Assembly (NCBI GenBank): GCA_025937785.1
Contig: JAICQQ010000003.1
Span: 1 to 64,000 of the forward strand
Source: Polyangiaceae bacterium
GTDB taxonomy: Bacteria; Myxococcota_A; Polyangia; Polyangiales; Polyangiaceae
Reading direction: 5' to 3'
Length of the DNA stretch: 64,000 nt
In this document: one piece after another, positions 35,658-44,400 of the stretch
Layout of the letters: the number at the start of each line of letters is the position of its first letter
Numbering within the stretch: position 1 is the stretch's first letter
Position numbers and translations under genes: made by a program
Notes under the pieces: generated by a model
What the model was told of the DNA's origin: nothing
What the model saw: the letters and a program-made list of their open reading frames with translations, nothing else
Databases searched by the model: none

Positions 35658-38186
35658 CTAGGTCGGTATCGCCTCGATCGCGCGTCGGTAGCGTTCGCGT
35701 CGGACTGAATCGCCGAGGATCTCGAACGCCTCGTCGAGCACCACCAGGATGGTGTCGAGCTTGTCGCGCAAGTCGGCGTTGCGGGCAGTGAGCACGCGCG
35801 AGGGAGTCAGGTCGCGTTTGAGACTCTCGTGGGCTTTCCTGATCTCGTAGTCGGTGGCCGCGCGCGACACCCCCAGAACCTCGAAATAGTCGCCCTCTTC
35901 TACCAACGCGAAGCGGGCGGTGACGCGGGCACGGAGTGCCTGGTCGTCCAGCGGATCCTCGCGCTCGGTGGGGGCGTTCGGCACGCGCTCGGGAGCCGCT
36001 GCTCGCGCCAGTACCCCGAGGTCCACCAGCGCCAAGCACACAGCGGGGAAGTCCGCCGCGGCACCGGCGCGCTGCGCCTCCTCCAGCGTCAACGCGGGTG
36101 CGCGGCGCACCAGGTCTAGTTCCGCCGCGCTGAGCGCGCATTCGCCGAGCAGATTGAAGTGTTGGCCTTGGCCGAGCGTGGCGGCGCCACCGCCCAAACG
36201 AGCGCGGGCTTCCGCCGGCGATACCACGCGCTGCACGGTCTCGACGAAGACCTCCGCGCCGGTAGAGCCTCCGAACACTGCAGGCTCGGAGCGCAATCGA
36301 TCGGGGACTTCGGCTTCCCAATCGAGCTGCCCGGATTGTTGCTGAACGAGCCGAGTGATCAACCATTCTGCGTGGGCACGCAGGACACTCCACAGCTCGT
36401 TTTGCTTCAGGTGACCATTGGCGATCAGAGCGGCACCCGCATGTCGCCCGAACGGTGGCAGGCGCTTGGCGAGCTGCGCGACGGCGTCGGCAGGCAGGTC
36501 GCCGCGTTGCGCCAGGAACTGAACCAGCGACTCTTCGTCGGCGCTGGTCGATGCGGTAACGAAGTCACCGTCCCGGAATACCACGCGCCGGATGCCGCGT
36601 GCGTCCTCGAAGACGAGCGCGCCCGTGAGGCGCTCTCGAATGACTTGCGCCAGGCAAACCCGCGCCACGCCCTCACTCAGTGCCTTCGAGAACCCGCGCC
36701 CGTTCAGGCCCTCGGCGTGCGGCGCACCGGGAACACTCGGAGCCCCGGGTGTCGTCTGAACACCGGCGGTGCTCGGCACGTCCGGAGCACTCGGCACGTC
36801 CGGGATCGGCGTGTTCGGACCGCTGGGGGCGTCGCCGCTGTCCGTTTCGGGTGACGCAGGTGAGTCCGTTTCGGGTGTCTGCTCGGCGCTTCGGAAGCGC
36901 GGCGGGCGGCTGGTGGGCGGGGGCCCCAAGTGCGCCGCTCCGGGCTCACCACCAGGGTAAGCTGCCGCTGGATGAGCGCGATCGGCACGGGCGTCGAAGG
37001 CGACGCGTGACTCCGGTGAGCGCGCCCACTCGCTGGCAGGCGGACGGCCCGTCTCAGCGAGGGTCGAACCCCCGACGGCGGTCAGCGCTGGCACGCTGAG
37101 GCTGCGTGGCACAGGGGTCGGAGGCGCTGCCGTCGGTGTGGGCGGCGGGTCGCTAGCTCGAGCGCCGCCGACATCGCCCGCGCCAGCCTGCGATTCCTCC
37201 TCGAAGGCTGGCGCGGCTCCGCCCGGATTGGTCGCACGACCTTGCGGATCGTCGAGCTCGACGAGTGCGCTTCCGCCCCGTTGTGAGCCAGGGGCTGTAC
37301 CGCCGCCCTCGGAGCCGCTCTTCGTGCCGGGGCCGACGTCTTGTTCGAAGTCGTCATCGTCGTCGAGCGGCTCGTCGAGCGAAGCCAGCACATCGGGCGG
37401 AAGCACCGCGTCGATCTCCGCCTCGGGCGACAGCCTTTGACGCTGCAGATCTCTGAGAGGCTGCGCTTCCAGGCGTTGCTCGGCATCGTGCAGCAGCGCT
37501 GCCAGCTCGGGGCTGATGTGCGAGTGCGGAATCTCTTGACTCATCTGCACCGGAGGGTCGTCCGGAAGCAAACTCATCCGCGCAGCGTGTTGCGAGTTTG
37601 GACGCTGCCAATTGAGCGTCGGCGGTGGCGGCGTGACCGGTGGAGGAGGCGCCGAGGTCAGTGGGTTCGCGTGCGGTGGCACGGAACCTTGGTCATGGTG
37701 GGAAGCGTCCACCATGTACGGTTTGCGCGCGGCGGCCACCAGGACGGGCGTGCGGCTCGGCAAAACCAGCGAGCCGTTCATCGGGGCTTCCGGCGGCGAT
37801 CCAATCAGCGCCTCGACCTTCCTGAGCAACGCGTAGACCTCCACGGGCCTGCGAAAAACAGCTCGTGCGTGCGTCTGAACGCGCTCTGGGGCGCTGTCCA
37901 AGACTCCATCGGGTGCACCGAGAAAGACGACGCTGGGCGGTACCAGGGAGCCGTTGCACACGGTTGCCACCACATCGAGCACGCCCGGCGCATCCGCGTC
38001 GCACAGGATCAAGGCCGGCCGCTGTACCGAGACTCGGGCGGACAGCAGCCCGAGCGGCACGTCCACCGTGGGATACCCGCGCGATTTGAGGGCGACGGTC
38101 AGGCGCTCCGCCTCGGCTGAGGCATCGCTCACGAAGATCAGCCCTCCGCTCGGCGATTCGGGTAAGTCCTGATCTGCCCTGGTCAA
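35658..38186 (-). CDS. Receiver-like / DUF4388 / J-like multidomain protein
   Basis: An 842-residue cytosolic protein. Residues 15-130 look like a receiver-type domain (LIFVSDAS, ALILCDADAPG). A Pro/Ala/Asp-rich linker spans about 140-500. A DUF4388 (PATAN) domain follows at about 505-640 (LTGALVFEDARGIRRVVFRDG), then a helical region, and a C-terminal J-like domain (about 765-840, DYFEVLGVSRAATDYEIRKA) that lacks the HPD tripeptide needed to stimulate Hsp70. The start is TTG at 38186, with GAGGGG ~15 bp upstream. Such architectures occur in myxobacterial signalling proteins; the role is unknown. Confidence 0.8.
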   Translation of the reverse strand: MTRADQDLPESPSGGLIFVSDASAEAERLTVALKSRGYPTVDVPLGLLSARVSVQRPALILCDADAPGVLDVVATVCNGSLVPPSVVFLGAPDGVLDSAPERVQTHARAVFRRPVEVYALLRKVEALIGSPPEAPMNGSLVLPSRTPVLVAAARKPYMVDASHHDQGSVPPHANPLTSAPPPPVTPPPPTLNWQRPNSQHAARMSLLPDDPPVQMSQEIPHSHISPELAALLHDAEQRLEAQPLRDLQRQRLSPEAEIDAVLPPDVLASLDEPLDDDDDFEQDVGPGTKSGSEGGGTAPGSQRGGSALVELDDPQGRATNPGGAAPAFEEESQAGAGDVGGARASDPPPTPTAAPPTPVPRSLSVPALTAVGGSTLAETGRPPASEWARSPESRVAFDARADRAHPAAAYPGGEPGAAHLGPPPTSRPPRFRSAEQTPETDSPASPETDSGDAPSGPNTPIPDVPSAPDVPSTAGVQTTPGAPSVPGAPHAEGLNGRGFSKALSEGVARVCLAQVIRERLTGALVFEDARGIRRVVFRDGDFVTASTSADEESLVQFLAQRGDLPADAVAQLAKRLPPFGRHAGAALIANGHLKQNELWSVLRAHAEWLITRLVQQQSGQLDWEAEVPDRLRSEPAVFGGSTGAEVFVETVQRVVSPAEARARLGGGAATLGQGQHFNLLGECALSAAELDLVRRAPALTLEEAQRAGAAADFPAVCLALVDLGVLARAAAPERVPNAPTEREDPLDDQALRARVTARFALVEEGDYFEVLGVSRAATDYEIRKAHESLKRDLTPSRVLTARNADLRDKLDTILVVLDEAFEILGDSVRRERYRRAIEAIPT

Positions 38187-38257
38187 GCGACTCGAAGCCC
38201 CTCTCGTGTCATCGCCTCAGCCCGTCTCCGGAGGCGGGCTCCGGTGCCCGGCGGGGT

Positions 38258-38407
38258 TCATGGCCGGTCCGTCGGGGTCTTGCGCAGCGCGCGTTCTGCC
38301 AGTACTCGTCCCAAGGCCGCACCAGCGCGACCCCACCAAGGGGCAGAGATGATCGCAACGGTCACGAAGACCACGATGAAAAGCTCGCCGCGCGTCATCT
38401 CCAACAT
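38258..38407 (-). CDS. 49-residue single-pass membrane protein
   Basis: A short gene below usual length cut-offs: ATG at 38407, TGA at 38258-38260. The product starts MLEMTRGELFIVVFVTVAII, with one strong membrane helix (about 8-22). It then has APWWGRAGAALGRVLAERA, an amphipathic basic helix, and a hydrophilic tail. The layout (short N-terminus, helix, hinge, amphipathic helix) recalls TatA-like proteins, but no Tat signature residues are clear. It lies 71 bp upstream of the DUF4388 gene on the same strand and 33 bp from divergent folK. Confidence 0.6.
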   Translation of the reverse strand: MLEMTRGELFIVVFVTVAIISAPWWGRAGAALGRVLAERALRKTPTDRP

Positions 38408-38440
38408 AACTTCGTTAGAATCCTCGCTCTTACAGGTTCG

Positions 38441-38944
38441 ATGTCAAAGCCAGCGGACTGCGTTATCGGGATGGGGGCGAACCTCGGGGCTCGCCTCCAA
38501 AGTATGCGCCAAGGCGCGGCCCAGATTGCCAGCTTTTGTGAGGTTTCTGCCGTCTCTGCCCTTTACGAGACTTTTCCGGTTGGACCATCCCAGCCGCTGT
38601 TCCTGAACGCCGCGCTCCGCATCCAGTGTGAGGGCGACCCCGAGGTGCTGCTCAGTCGGCTGCTCGCGATCGAGCGTAGTCTGGGTAGGATTCGCGCTCA
38701 GCCCTGGGGGCCCCGGACCCTAGATCTGGACATTCTGTGGATTCTGGATACTTCCCATCGCAGCTCTTCGCTCGTCGTCCCGCACCCTCAGCTCACCGAG
38801 CGCTGCTTTGCGATTCTGCCGCTGCTGGATGTCGCACCCACAGCCGTCGACCCCGCGACCGGAACCGCCTACGCCTCGCTCGTTTCTAGGCTCGACTGCT
38901 CAGGTGTCTCTCGCGTCGATGGACCGAGCTGGGCCGCATTGTAG
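38441..38944 (+). CDS. folK: 6-hydroxymethyl-7,8-dihydropterin pyrophosphokinase
   Basis: A 167-residue HPPK, which transfers pyrophosphate from ATP to 6-hydroxymethyl-dihydropterin in folate synthesis. Signatures are MGANLGARLQSM at the N-terminus, SALYETFPVG, FLNAALRIQ, the ATP/Mg motif WGPRTLDLDIL (about 88-98) and VVPHPQLTERCFAILPL. It has standard length with ~20 extra C-terminal residues. It is not in a folate operon here; the ATP synthase genes follow after a hairpin. Confidence 0.96.
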   Translation: MSKPADCVIGMGANLGARLQSMRQGAAQIASFCEVSAVSALYETFPVGPSQPLFLNAALRIQCEGDPEVLLSRLLAIERSLGRIRAQPWGPRTLDLDILWILDTSHRSSSLVVPHPQLTERCFAILPLLDVAPTAVDPATGTAYASLVSRLDCSGVSRVDGPSWAAL

Positions 38945-38963
38945 CGGCGTTTTCGGGGTGTCA

Positions 38964-38991
38964 GTGGCGGGTTTGTTTCCGCGCCCGCCAC
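38964..38991 (+). terminator. Strong hairpin between folK and the ATP synthase genes
   Basis: GTGGCGGG and CCCGCCAC form a perfect 8-bp stem around a 12-nt loop, 19 bp after the folK stop. There is no T-run. It could end folK transcription or act as an attenuator ahead of the atp genes. Confidence 0.45.
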
Positions 38992-39099
38992 CTCCGGAAG
39001 TTCGCCTTTCCTTGTCTGGACACGCCGAGCGCAAGGTGGTACTTGCGGCGCGCGCCCCGCCGTTGCTGCGGGAATTTCACAACCAAGAGCCAAGTCGTA

Positions 39100-39615
39100 A
39101 TGAGCCTATTGTCAGACGGATTCGCCGGGTCCGCAGGGCCTCTGCTGACGCCCCCCCTCGCCAACGTTCCCCTCGCAAGCGTCTCCATCGACCTCAACAA
39201 GACGGTCCTGCTGCAGATGGTGATCTTCGCGGTGCTGATCGTCGTCCTGAAGCCGCTCTTGTTCGATCCCATCTTGAAGGTGTTCGCGCTGCGCGAAGAA
39301 CGCACCGATGGGGAGCGCGAGCGGGCTCGCAAGCTCCAGCTGAAGGCGGGCGACTTGCTGACTCGCTACGAAAAAGAGCTGGAGCGCATCAACCACGCGG
39401 CCGCTGTCGAGCGCGACAAAGCCCGCGTCGAGACCGCCAAGCTCGAAGCCGAAATCCTCCACGAGGCTCGTGACGTCACCTCGAAGGTCGAGCGCGAAGG
39501 GCGCGAGCGAATCCAGCACGAGGTATCGCAGATGCGTGCGGAACTACAGCGGGAGTCGGCCACGATGGCCCGTGAGATCGCCCGCCGAATCTTGGGTCGA
39601 GAGGTGGCAGGATGA
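39100..39615 (+). CDS. atpF: F-type ATP synthase b-type subunit (first)
   Basis: A 171-residue b or b' subunit of the ATP synthase peripheral stalk. It has a short N-terminus, one membrane helix (LLQMVIFAVLIVVLKPLLF, about 32-50) and a long charged helix forming the dimeric stalk that binds delta. The ATG at 39100 was chosen because the frame upstream is not family-like. It overlaps the second b-type gene by 4 bp (ATGA). Two b-type genes in tandem imply a b/b' heterodimer, as in cyanobacteria and many other bacteria; which is b and which b' is not resolved. Confidence 0.9.
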   Translation: MSLLSDGFAGSAGPLLTPPLANVPLASVSIDLNKTVLLQMVIFAVLIVVLKPLLFDPILKVFALREERTDGERERARKLQLKAGDLLTRYEKELERINHAAAVERDKARVETAKLEAEILHEARDVTSKVEREGRERIQHEVSQMRAELQRESATMAREIARRILGREVAG

Positions 39616-40361
39616 CTCGGATGCGTAGCTTGCAACCGCTACTGGTAGCCGCGGTTTTGGGGTTCGCGACCGTCGCCTTCGCGGATGGCGGGGAGCACGC
39701 CCCGGCCGACGCCCATGGCCACGAAGGCAGCGCTGCGCTCGGCGACGCCCACGGCGAGCACGGCCACCACGTGCCGAGCTGGGACGACATCAACTGGTAC
39801 GAAGGGTTGCTGTTCGAAAGCGAGGACTCGGAGCCGGGCTTGCTCTCGCGCAAACCGGGGACCCCCGTGCCGTTCCTCGCGATGGCCATCAACAGCGCCA
39901 TCCTGTTCTTGATCCTGATCGGGGTAGGTGGGCCCAAGGTGCGGGAAGCGCTCAAGGCACGCAAGGCGAACATCACCGCCGGCATGGTCCAGGCGGCCGC
40001 CATGCGCGACGAGGCGGAGCAACGCCTCAAGGACTACGAGAACAAGCTCGCGCACATCGACGAGCAGATCGAGGCAGCGAAGCAACAGATCCAAGATCTG
40101 GCCAAAGTCGAACGCGACCAGGTGCTCAAAGAGGCGCGCGCCAAGCGCGATCGCATGGTGCTCGATGCCCACCAGCTCATCGAACAAGAGCTCAAGGCTG
40201 CCCGAGAGATCCTGATGGAAGAGACCGTGAAGAGCGCGATGAAGACAGCGCAAGCGTTGATTCGCCAAGCCACCTCCGCGACGGACGAGCAACGCTTGCA
40301 ATCCGAGTATCTGGCATCGCTCCGAGGCACGGAGCTCTCTACCGCGAGAGGTCAAGCATGA
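39612..40361 (+). CDS. atpF: F-type ATP synthase b-type subunit (second) with exported His-rich N-terminus
   Basis: A 249-residue b-type stalk subunit. The C-terminal ~150 residues are a normal b subunit (membrane helix FLAMAINSAILFLILIGVG, about 92-110, then a long coiled helix). Ahead of it is a cleavable-looking signal peptide (to AFAD, about 25) and a ~65-residue His/Asp/Glu-rich segment (HAPADAHGHEG, HGEHGHH) that would lie in the periplasm. Typical b subunits are ~160 residues without this. It overlaps atpH by 4 bp. Confidence 0.88.
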   Translation: MTRMRSLQPLLVAAVLGFATVAFADGGEHAPADAHGHEGSAALGDAHGEHGHHVPSWDDINWYEGLLFESEDSEPGLLSRKPGTPVPFLAMAINSAILFLILIGVGGPKVREALKARKANITAGMVQAAAMRDEAEQRLKDYENKLAHIDEQIEAAKQQIQDLAKVERDQVLKEARAKRDRMVLDAHQLIEQELKAAREILMEETVKSAMKTAQALIRQATSATDEQRLQSEYLASLRGTELSTARGQA

Positions 40362-40900
40362 GCGAAGCAGCCGTCGCCCAGCGTTACGCACGCGCCATCT
40401 TCGAACTCGGCATCGAAGCGCATCAGCTCGAAGACCTGACCAAGCAGGTCACTGCCTTCGCCAATACCTACGCGGCCAATGACGAGCTCGCGACGCTGCT
40501 CGAGAATCCGATCGTCTCCAGCGACCAGCGCGAGGCGGTCTTGAAAGAGGTGGCCGCGCGGCTGGGCGTACACGGTCTGGCGCTGAACGCGATTCGCTTG
40601 CTGGCGCAGCGGCGACGGCTACCCGTGTTGCCCGAACTGGCCCGTCAACTCGTGCGCCTCGCGGACGACCAGACCGGTGTGGTGCGGGCCACCGTAACCA
40701 GCGCCGTTCCGCTATCCGCCGACTACGTGTCGAACTTGGAGAAAGCGCTGGCGAGCATGACCAAACGGCGCGTCGTCGTGGAGCAGAGGCACGACCCGAG
40801 TCTGGTGGCCGGTCTGGTCACGCAAATCGGTGACAACACCATCGACGGCAGCATCAAAGGGCGCTTGGCAGATCTCGAGCGCCAACTTCTTCACGCGTGA
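40358..40900 (+). CDS. atpH: F-type ATP synthase delta subunit
   Basis: A 180-residue OSCP/delta subunit that joins the peripheral stalk to the alpha3beta3 head. It begins AVAQRYARAIFELG, as in the family, with the N-terminal helical bundle to about 110. It ends with the conserved DNTIDGSIKGRLADLERQL. ATGA overlap with the second b gene; atpA starts 103 bp downstream. Confidence 0.95.
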   Translation: MSEAAVAQRYARAIFELGIEAHQLEDLTKQVTAFANTYAANDELATLLENPIVSSDQREAVLKEVAARLGVHGLALNAIRLLAQRRRLPVLPELARQLVRLADDQTGVVRATVTSAVPLSADYVSNLEKALASMTKRRVVVEQRHDPSLVAGLVTQIGDNTIDGSIKGRLADLERQLLHA

Positions 40901-41003
40901 AACGAGCCTCGAGCACAGGCTTCCGTACTTACCGACCGAGCGCCTGCCTGCCACCCGAGCGATTTCATCCCCACCCCCTCAATAAAAGAATCAAGAGAGA
41001 GCC

Positions 41004-42680
41004 ATGCAGCTGAGTGCCGACGAGATTTCCTCGATTATCAAGAAGCAGATCCAGAACTTCGACAGCCGCGCCCTGGTGTCCGAGAGCGGTACGGTTTTGA
41101 CGACGGGCGACGGCATTGCTCGCATCTACGGCCTCGAAGGGGTGATGGCCGGCGAGTTGGTCGAGTTTCCGGGCGAAGTCTTCGGGTTGGTGCTGAACCT
41201 GGAGGAAGACAACGTCGGCGTCGCGATCTTGGGTGATTCGATCGGCGTGCGTGAGGGTGACGTGGTCAAGCGCACGGGTCGCATCGCAGACGTCCCCGTC
41301 GGCGAAGCCACCGTCGGGCGGGTCGTCAACTCGCTCGGGCAACCGGTGGATGGAAAAGGACCGATCGAGACGAAACACCGCCGCCGCATCGAGATCAAGG
41401 CGCCGGGCATCATCAGCCGTCAACCGGTGAAAGAGCCGCTGCAGACAGGCTTGAAGGCGATCGACTCGATGATTCCGATCGGGCGCGGGCAGCGCGAGCT
41501 CATCATCGGCGACCGTCAGACGGGCAAGACAGCCATCGCCACCGACACCATCATCAACCAGAAGGGCAAGGACGTCTTCTGCGTATACGTCGCGGTCGGG
41601 CAGAAGGCATCTACCGTGGTGCAGGTCGTCGAGAAGCTGCGTGCCCATGGCGCCATGGACTACACGATGGTCGTCACCGCCACGGCCACCGAGACCGCTC
41701 CACTGCAGTTCTTGGCTCCCTACACCGGCGTTACCTTGGGCGAGTACTTCCGCGATACCGGCCGCCATGCGCTGGTGATCTACGACGACCTTTCCAAGCA
41801 GGCCGTGGCGTACCGCCAGATGTCGTTGTTGCTCCGCCGTCCGCCGGGGCGTGAGGCTTACCCGGGCGACGTATTCTACATTCACTCGCGGCTGCTCGAG
41901 CGTGCGGCGAAGATGGCGAACCGCTTCTTCGTCGTGCCGAAGGATCAAGAGGTGCCGCCGGGCGACGCCAAGTTCCGCGGAGCGGACGGCAAGGCGCACA
42001 TCGGCGCGGAAGGCGAGCACGAGGCCGAGGCGTCGTTGAAGGAGCTGAACGACAGCAACCTGACCGTCAAGCGGGATCCCCACAGCGGTGGCTCGCTCAC
42101 TGCACTGCCGATCATCGAGACCCAGGCTGGCGACGTCTCAGCATACATCCCGACCAACGTGATCTCGATCACCGACGGGCAGATCTTCTTGGAATCGGAT
42201 CTGTTCTACTCCGGTGTCCGACCGGCCATCAACGTGGGCATCTCGGTCAGCCGCGTCGGCGGCAATGCGCAGGTGAAGGCCATGCGTAAGATTTCGGGTA
42301 CGCTCCGGCTCGATCTGGCTCAGTTCCGCGAAATGGCGGCATTCTCCCAGTTCGCGAGCGATCTGGATGCGGCCACCCGCGCGCAGCTCGAACGTGGCAA
42401 GCGCCTGACGGAGCTCTTGAAGCAGGGGCAGTACGTGCCGCTCGCCGTCGAGAAGCAGGTGGTCATTATCTACGCGGGCATCAAGGGGTATGCAGACGAG
42501 CTGCCGGTCGACTCTCTGAAGTCGTACGAGCAGGAGCTGTTCGCCTACATCGACAAGAAAGCACCGGAGCTCTTCGAGAACCTGCGCAAGAAGCCGGAGC
42601 TGACGGACGATCTCGTCGCGCTCTTGGACAAGACTCTGAAACAGTTCACCAAGCAGTTCGTCGCCTCGCGGCAGAAGTAG
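41004..42680 (+). CDS. atpA: F-type ATP synthase alpha subunit with a ~50-residue insertion
   Basis: A 558-residue alpha subunit (usual length ~505-515). The Walker A-like GDRQTGKT (169-176), RLLERAAKM region, [20 protein letters not shown] and the Arg-finger region ISVSRVGG are intact. Between AAKMANRFF (about 308) and SGGSLTALP (361) there is an acidic insertion of about 50 residues rich in Gly, Glu and Asp. In other alpha subunits these blocks are nearly contiguous. The genes for gamma, beta and epsilon do not follow; glgC is next, so the operon is split. Confidence 0.97.
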   Translation: MQLSADEISSIIKKQIQNFDSRALVSESGTVLTTGDGIARIYGLEGVMAGELVEFPGEVFGLVLNLEEDNVGVAILGDSIGVREGDVVKRTGRIADVPVGEATVGRVVNSLGQPVDGKGPIETKHRRRIEIKAPGIISRQPVKEPLQTGLKAIDSMIPIGRGQRELIIGDRQTGKTAIATDTIINQKGKDVFCVYVAVGQKASTVVQVVEKLRAHGAMDYTMVVTATATETAPLQFLAPYTGVTLGEYFRDTGRHALVIYDDLSKQAVAYRQMSLLLRRPPGREAYPGDVFYIHSRLLERAAKMANRFFVVPKDQEVPPGDAKFRGADGKAHIGAEGEHEAEASLKELNDSNLTVKRDPHSGGSLTALPIIETQAGDVSAYIPTNVISITDGQIFLESDLFYSGVRPAINVGISVSRVGGNAQVKAMRKISGTLRLDLAQFREMAAFSQFASDLDAATRAQLERGKRLTELLKQGQYVPLAVEKQVVIIYAGIKGYADELPVDSLKSYEQELFAYIDKKAPELFENLRKKPELTDDLVALLDKTLKQFTKQFVASRQK

Positions 42681-42710
42681 CCGCGTTAGCTAGCGTAACC
42701 GGGTGACGGC

Positions 42711-42983
42711 GTGGTGAAACGGTCGGGTCCCGGTACTTCCAGGGCGGCACGCAAGGCCGCCCGCGCGCGCAAGCAGCGCGCGGAGGAGCGCGGCCTGCCA
42801 GCGCCGCCCCCGGCGGTCACGTCTATGGCGCAGATCCAGCTGCCTCGGGCGAGGGCCCGGCAAGCCGCGTCCGAGGCCCAACGTTCCAGGTTTCCTCTGC
42901 TCGCGAAGGTGGCGGTGTTCGTAGCGCTGCTGATGGCTGTCGTGTGGTGGGCGGCGCGTTACAGGCACGCGCTACTCGACTGA
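42711..42983 (+). CDS. Small basic membrane-anchored protein
   Basis: A 90-residue protein with a strongly basic N-terminal half (SRAARKAARARKQRAEERG), a Pro-rich hinge and one C-terminal membrane helix (LLAKVAVFVALLMAVVWWAA, about 63-82) followed by RYRHALLD. It looks tail-anchored, with a nucleic-acid- or phospholipid-binding cytosolic part. The start is GTG at 42711 (a second GTG follows at once). It lies 30 bp after atpA and may be co-transcribed with it. Function unknown. Confidence 0.55.
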   Translation: MVKRSGPGTSRAARKAARARKQRAEERGLPAPPPAVTSMAQIQLPRARARQAASEAQRSRFPLLAKVAVFVALLMAVVWWAARYRHALLD

Positions 42984-43133
42984 GTTCGAGGCTCGGTTCT
43001 GGCGTGCGGCGGCTTGCCCCGGAGCGTCAGCGAGTGGACATGTTTGACACGTGGATTTTGCGCGGTCGAGCGTGTCGTTGAAGTTCGCTCTTGCGCGCTT
43101 CGGCCACGCCATACGAGCATCGGGGCCAGGACC

Positions 43134-44393
43134 ATGGCGAAGCGTACGCGTGTATTGGGAATCGTGCTTGCTGGTGGCGAAGGCAAGCGCCTATCCCCGT
43201 TGACCCGAGATCGCGCCAAACCAGCGGTTTCGTTCGGTTGCTCGTATCGGTTGGTCGACTTTGCGCTCAGCAATCTCGTCAACGGGGGCTACCGCAGAAT
43301 CGCCGTACTGACGCAGTACAAGAGTCACAGCCTCGATCGCCATCTCGCACAGACGTGGCGCATGTCGCCGCTCTTCGACAACTACGTCATGAGCGTCCCC
43401 GCCCAAATGCGCCTCGGCAAGCGCTGGTTCGAAGGTTCGGCGGACGCCGTGTATCAGAACCTGAATCTTCTGACCGACGAGGACCCGGACTACATCTGTA
43501 TCTTCGGCGCGGATCACATCTACCGCATGGATCCCGAGCAAATGGTCGAAGCGCACATCCAGTCGGGAGCCGGTGTTACGGTTGCTGGTATTCGCGTGCC
43601 GCGCGATGAAGCCTCACGCTTCGGTGTGATCGAACCTGGACCCAACGGGCGCATCCGGAGCTTTCAGGAAAAGCCCCAGCACGCGCCTGGCTTGCCCGAC
43701 AACCCGAACGAAGTGTTCGCTTCGATGGGCAACTACGTGTTCTCGAAGAAGTTTCTGGTCGAAGCGCTGCAGGACGATGCGCGCGACGTGACCAGTCGAC
43801 ACGACATGGGCGGCAACATCGTAACCAGCCTGGTGGCATCGGGGGACGCTGCTGTCTACGATTTTGCGGTGAACAAGGTGCCGGGCGCCACCGATCGCGA
43901 TCGGGGTTATTGGCGCGATGTCGGCACGCTCGACAGCTACTACGACGCGCAGATGGATCTGATCAGCGTGCACCCCGTCTTCAACTTGTACAATCAGCAG
44001 TGGCCGATTCACACGTACTCCGGGGCGCTGCCCCCCGCGAAGTTCGTCTTCGACGACGACGACCGCCGCGGCACCGCGATTGACTCGATGGTAGGCGCGG
44101 GCGTGATCGTGTCCGGCGGCACCGTGCATCGGTCGGTCGTCTCTCCCGGGGTTCGTGTTCACACGCGCGCAGTGGTCGAAGACTCCGTGTTGATGAACAA
44201 CGTGGACATCGGTCGCGGTGCCATCGTGCGGCGCGCTATCATCGACAAGAACGTGCGCGTCCCCCCGGGCATCAAGATCGGCGTCGATCTCGAGCGGGAT
44301 CGCGAGCGCGGGTACACCTTGTCCCACAACGGTGTCGTCGTGATCGGTAAGGGGTCGGTGCTTGACCCCGAGACCGGCGCGCTACAAGACTAA
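43134..44393 (+). CDS. glgC: Glucose-1-phosphate adenylyltransferase
   Basis: A 419-residue ADP-glucose pyrophosphorylase, which makes ADP-glucose from ATP and glucose-1-phosphate for glycogen. It has the nucleotide-binding [24 protein letters not shown] (first 20 of this motif define it), [11 protein letters not shown], the substrate loop FQEKP and [16 protein letters not shown]-terminal left-handed beta-helix follows ([20 protein letters not shown]). The ATG at 43134 follows CCAGGACC; the frame open upstream is not family-like. glgA follows 7 bp downstream. Confidence 0.97.
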   Translation: MAKRTRVLGIVLAGGEGKRLSPLTRDRAKPAVSFGCSYRLVDFALSNLVNGGYRRIAVLTQYKSHSLDRHLAQTWRMSPLFDNYVMSVPAQMRLGKRWFEGSADAVYQNLNLLTDEDPDYICIFGADHIYRMDPEQMVEAHIQSGAGVTVAGIRVPRDEASRFGVIEPGPNGRIRSFQEKPQHAPGLPDNPNEVFASMGNYVFSKKFLVEALQDDARDVTSRHDMGGNIVTSLVASGDAAVYDFAVNKVPGATDRDRGYWRDVGTLDSYYDAQMDLISVHPVFNLYNQQWPIHTYSGALPPAKFVFDDDDRRGTAIDSMVGAGVIVSGGTVHRSVVSPGVRVHTRAVVEDSVLMNNVDIGRGAIVRRAIIDKNVRVPPGIKIGVDLERDRERGYTLSHNGVVVIGKGSVLDPETGALQD

Positions 44394-44400
44394 CGGCTTC

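Noticed and set aside
38258-38407. Calling the 49-residue protein TatA
   Set aside because: The helix-hinge-amphipathic layout is similar but the conserved Phe-Gly hinge of TatA/TatE is missing, so only a general description is given.
40965-42083. 372-residue minus-strand open frame opposite atpA
   Set aside because: The alpha subunit on the plus strand is unmistakable; the antisense protein is His/Asp/Arg-rich and without motifs.
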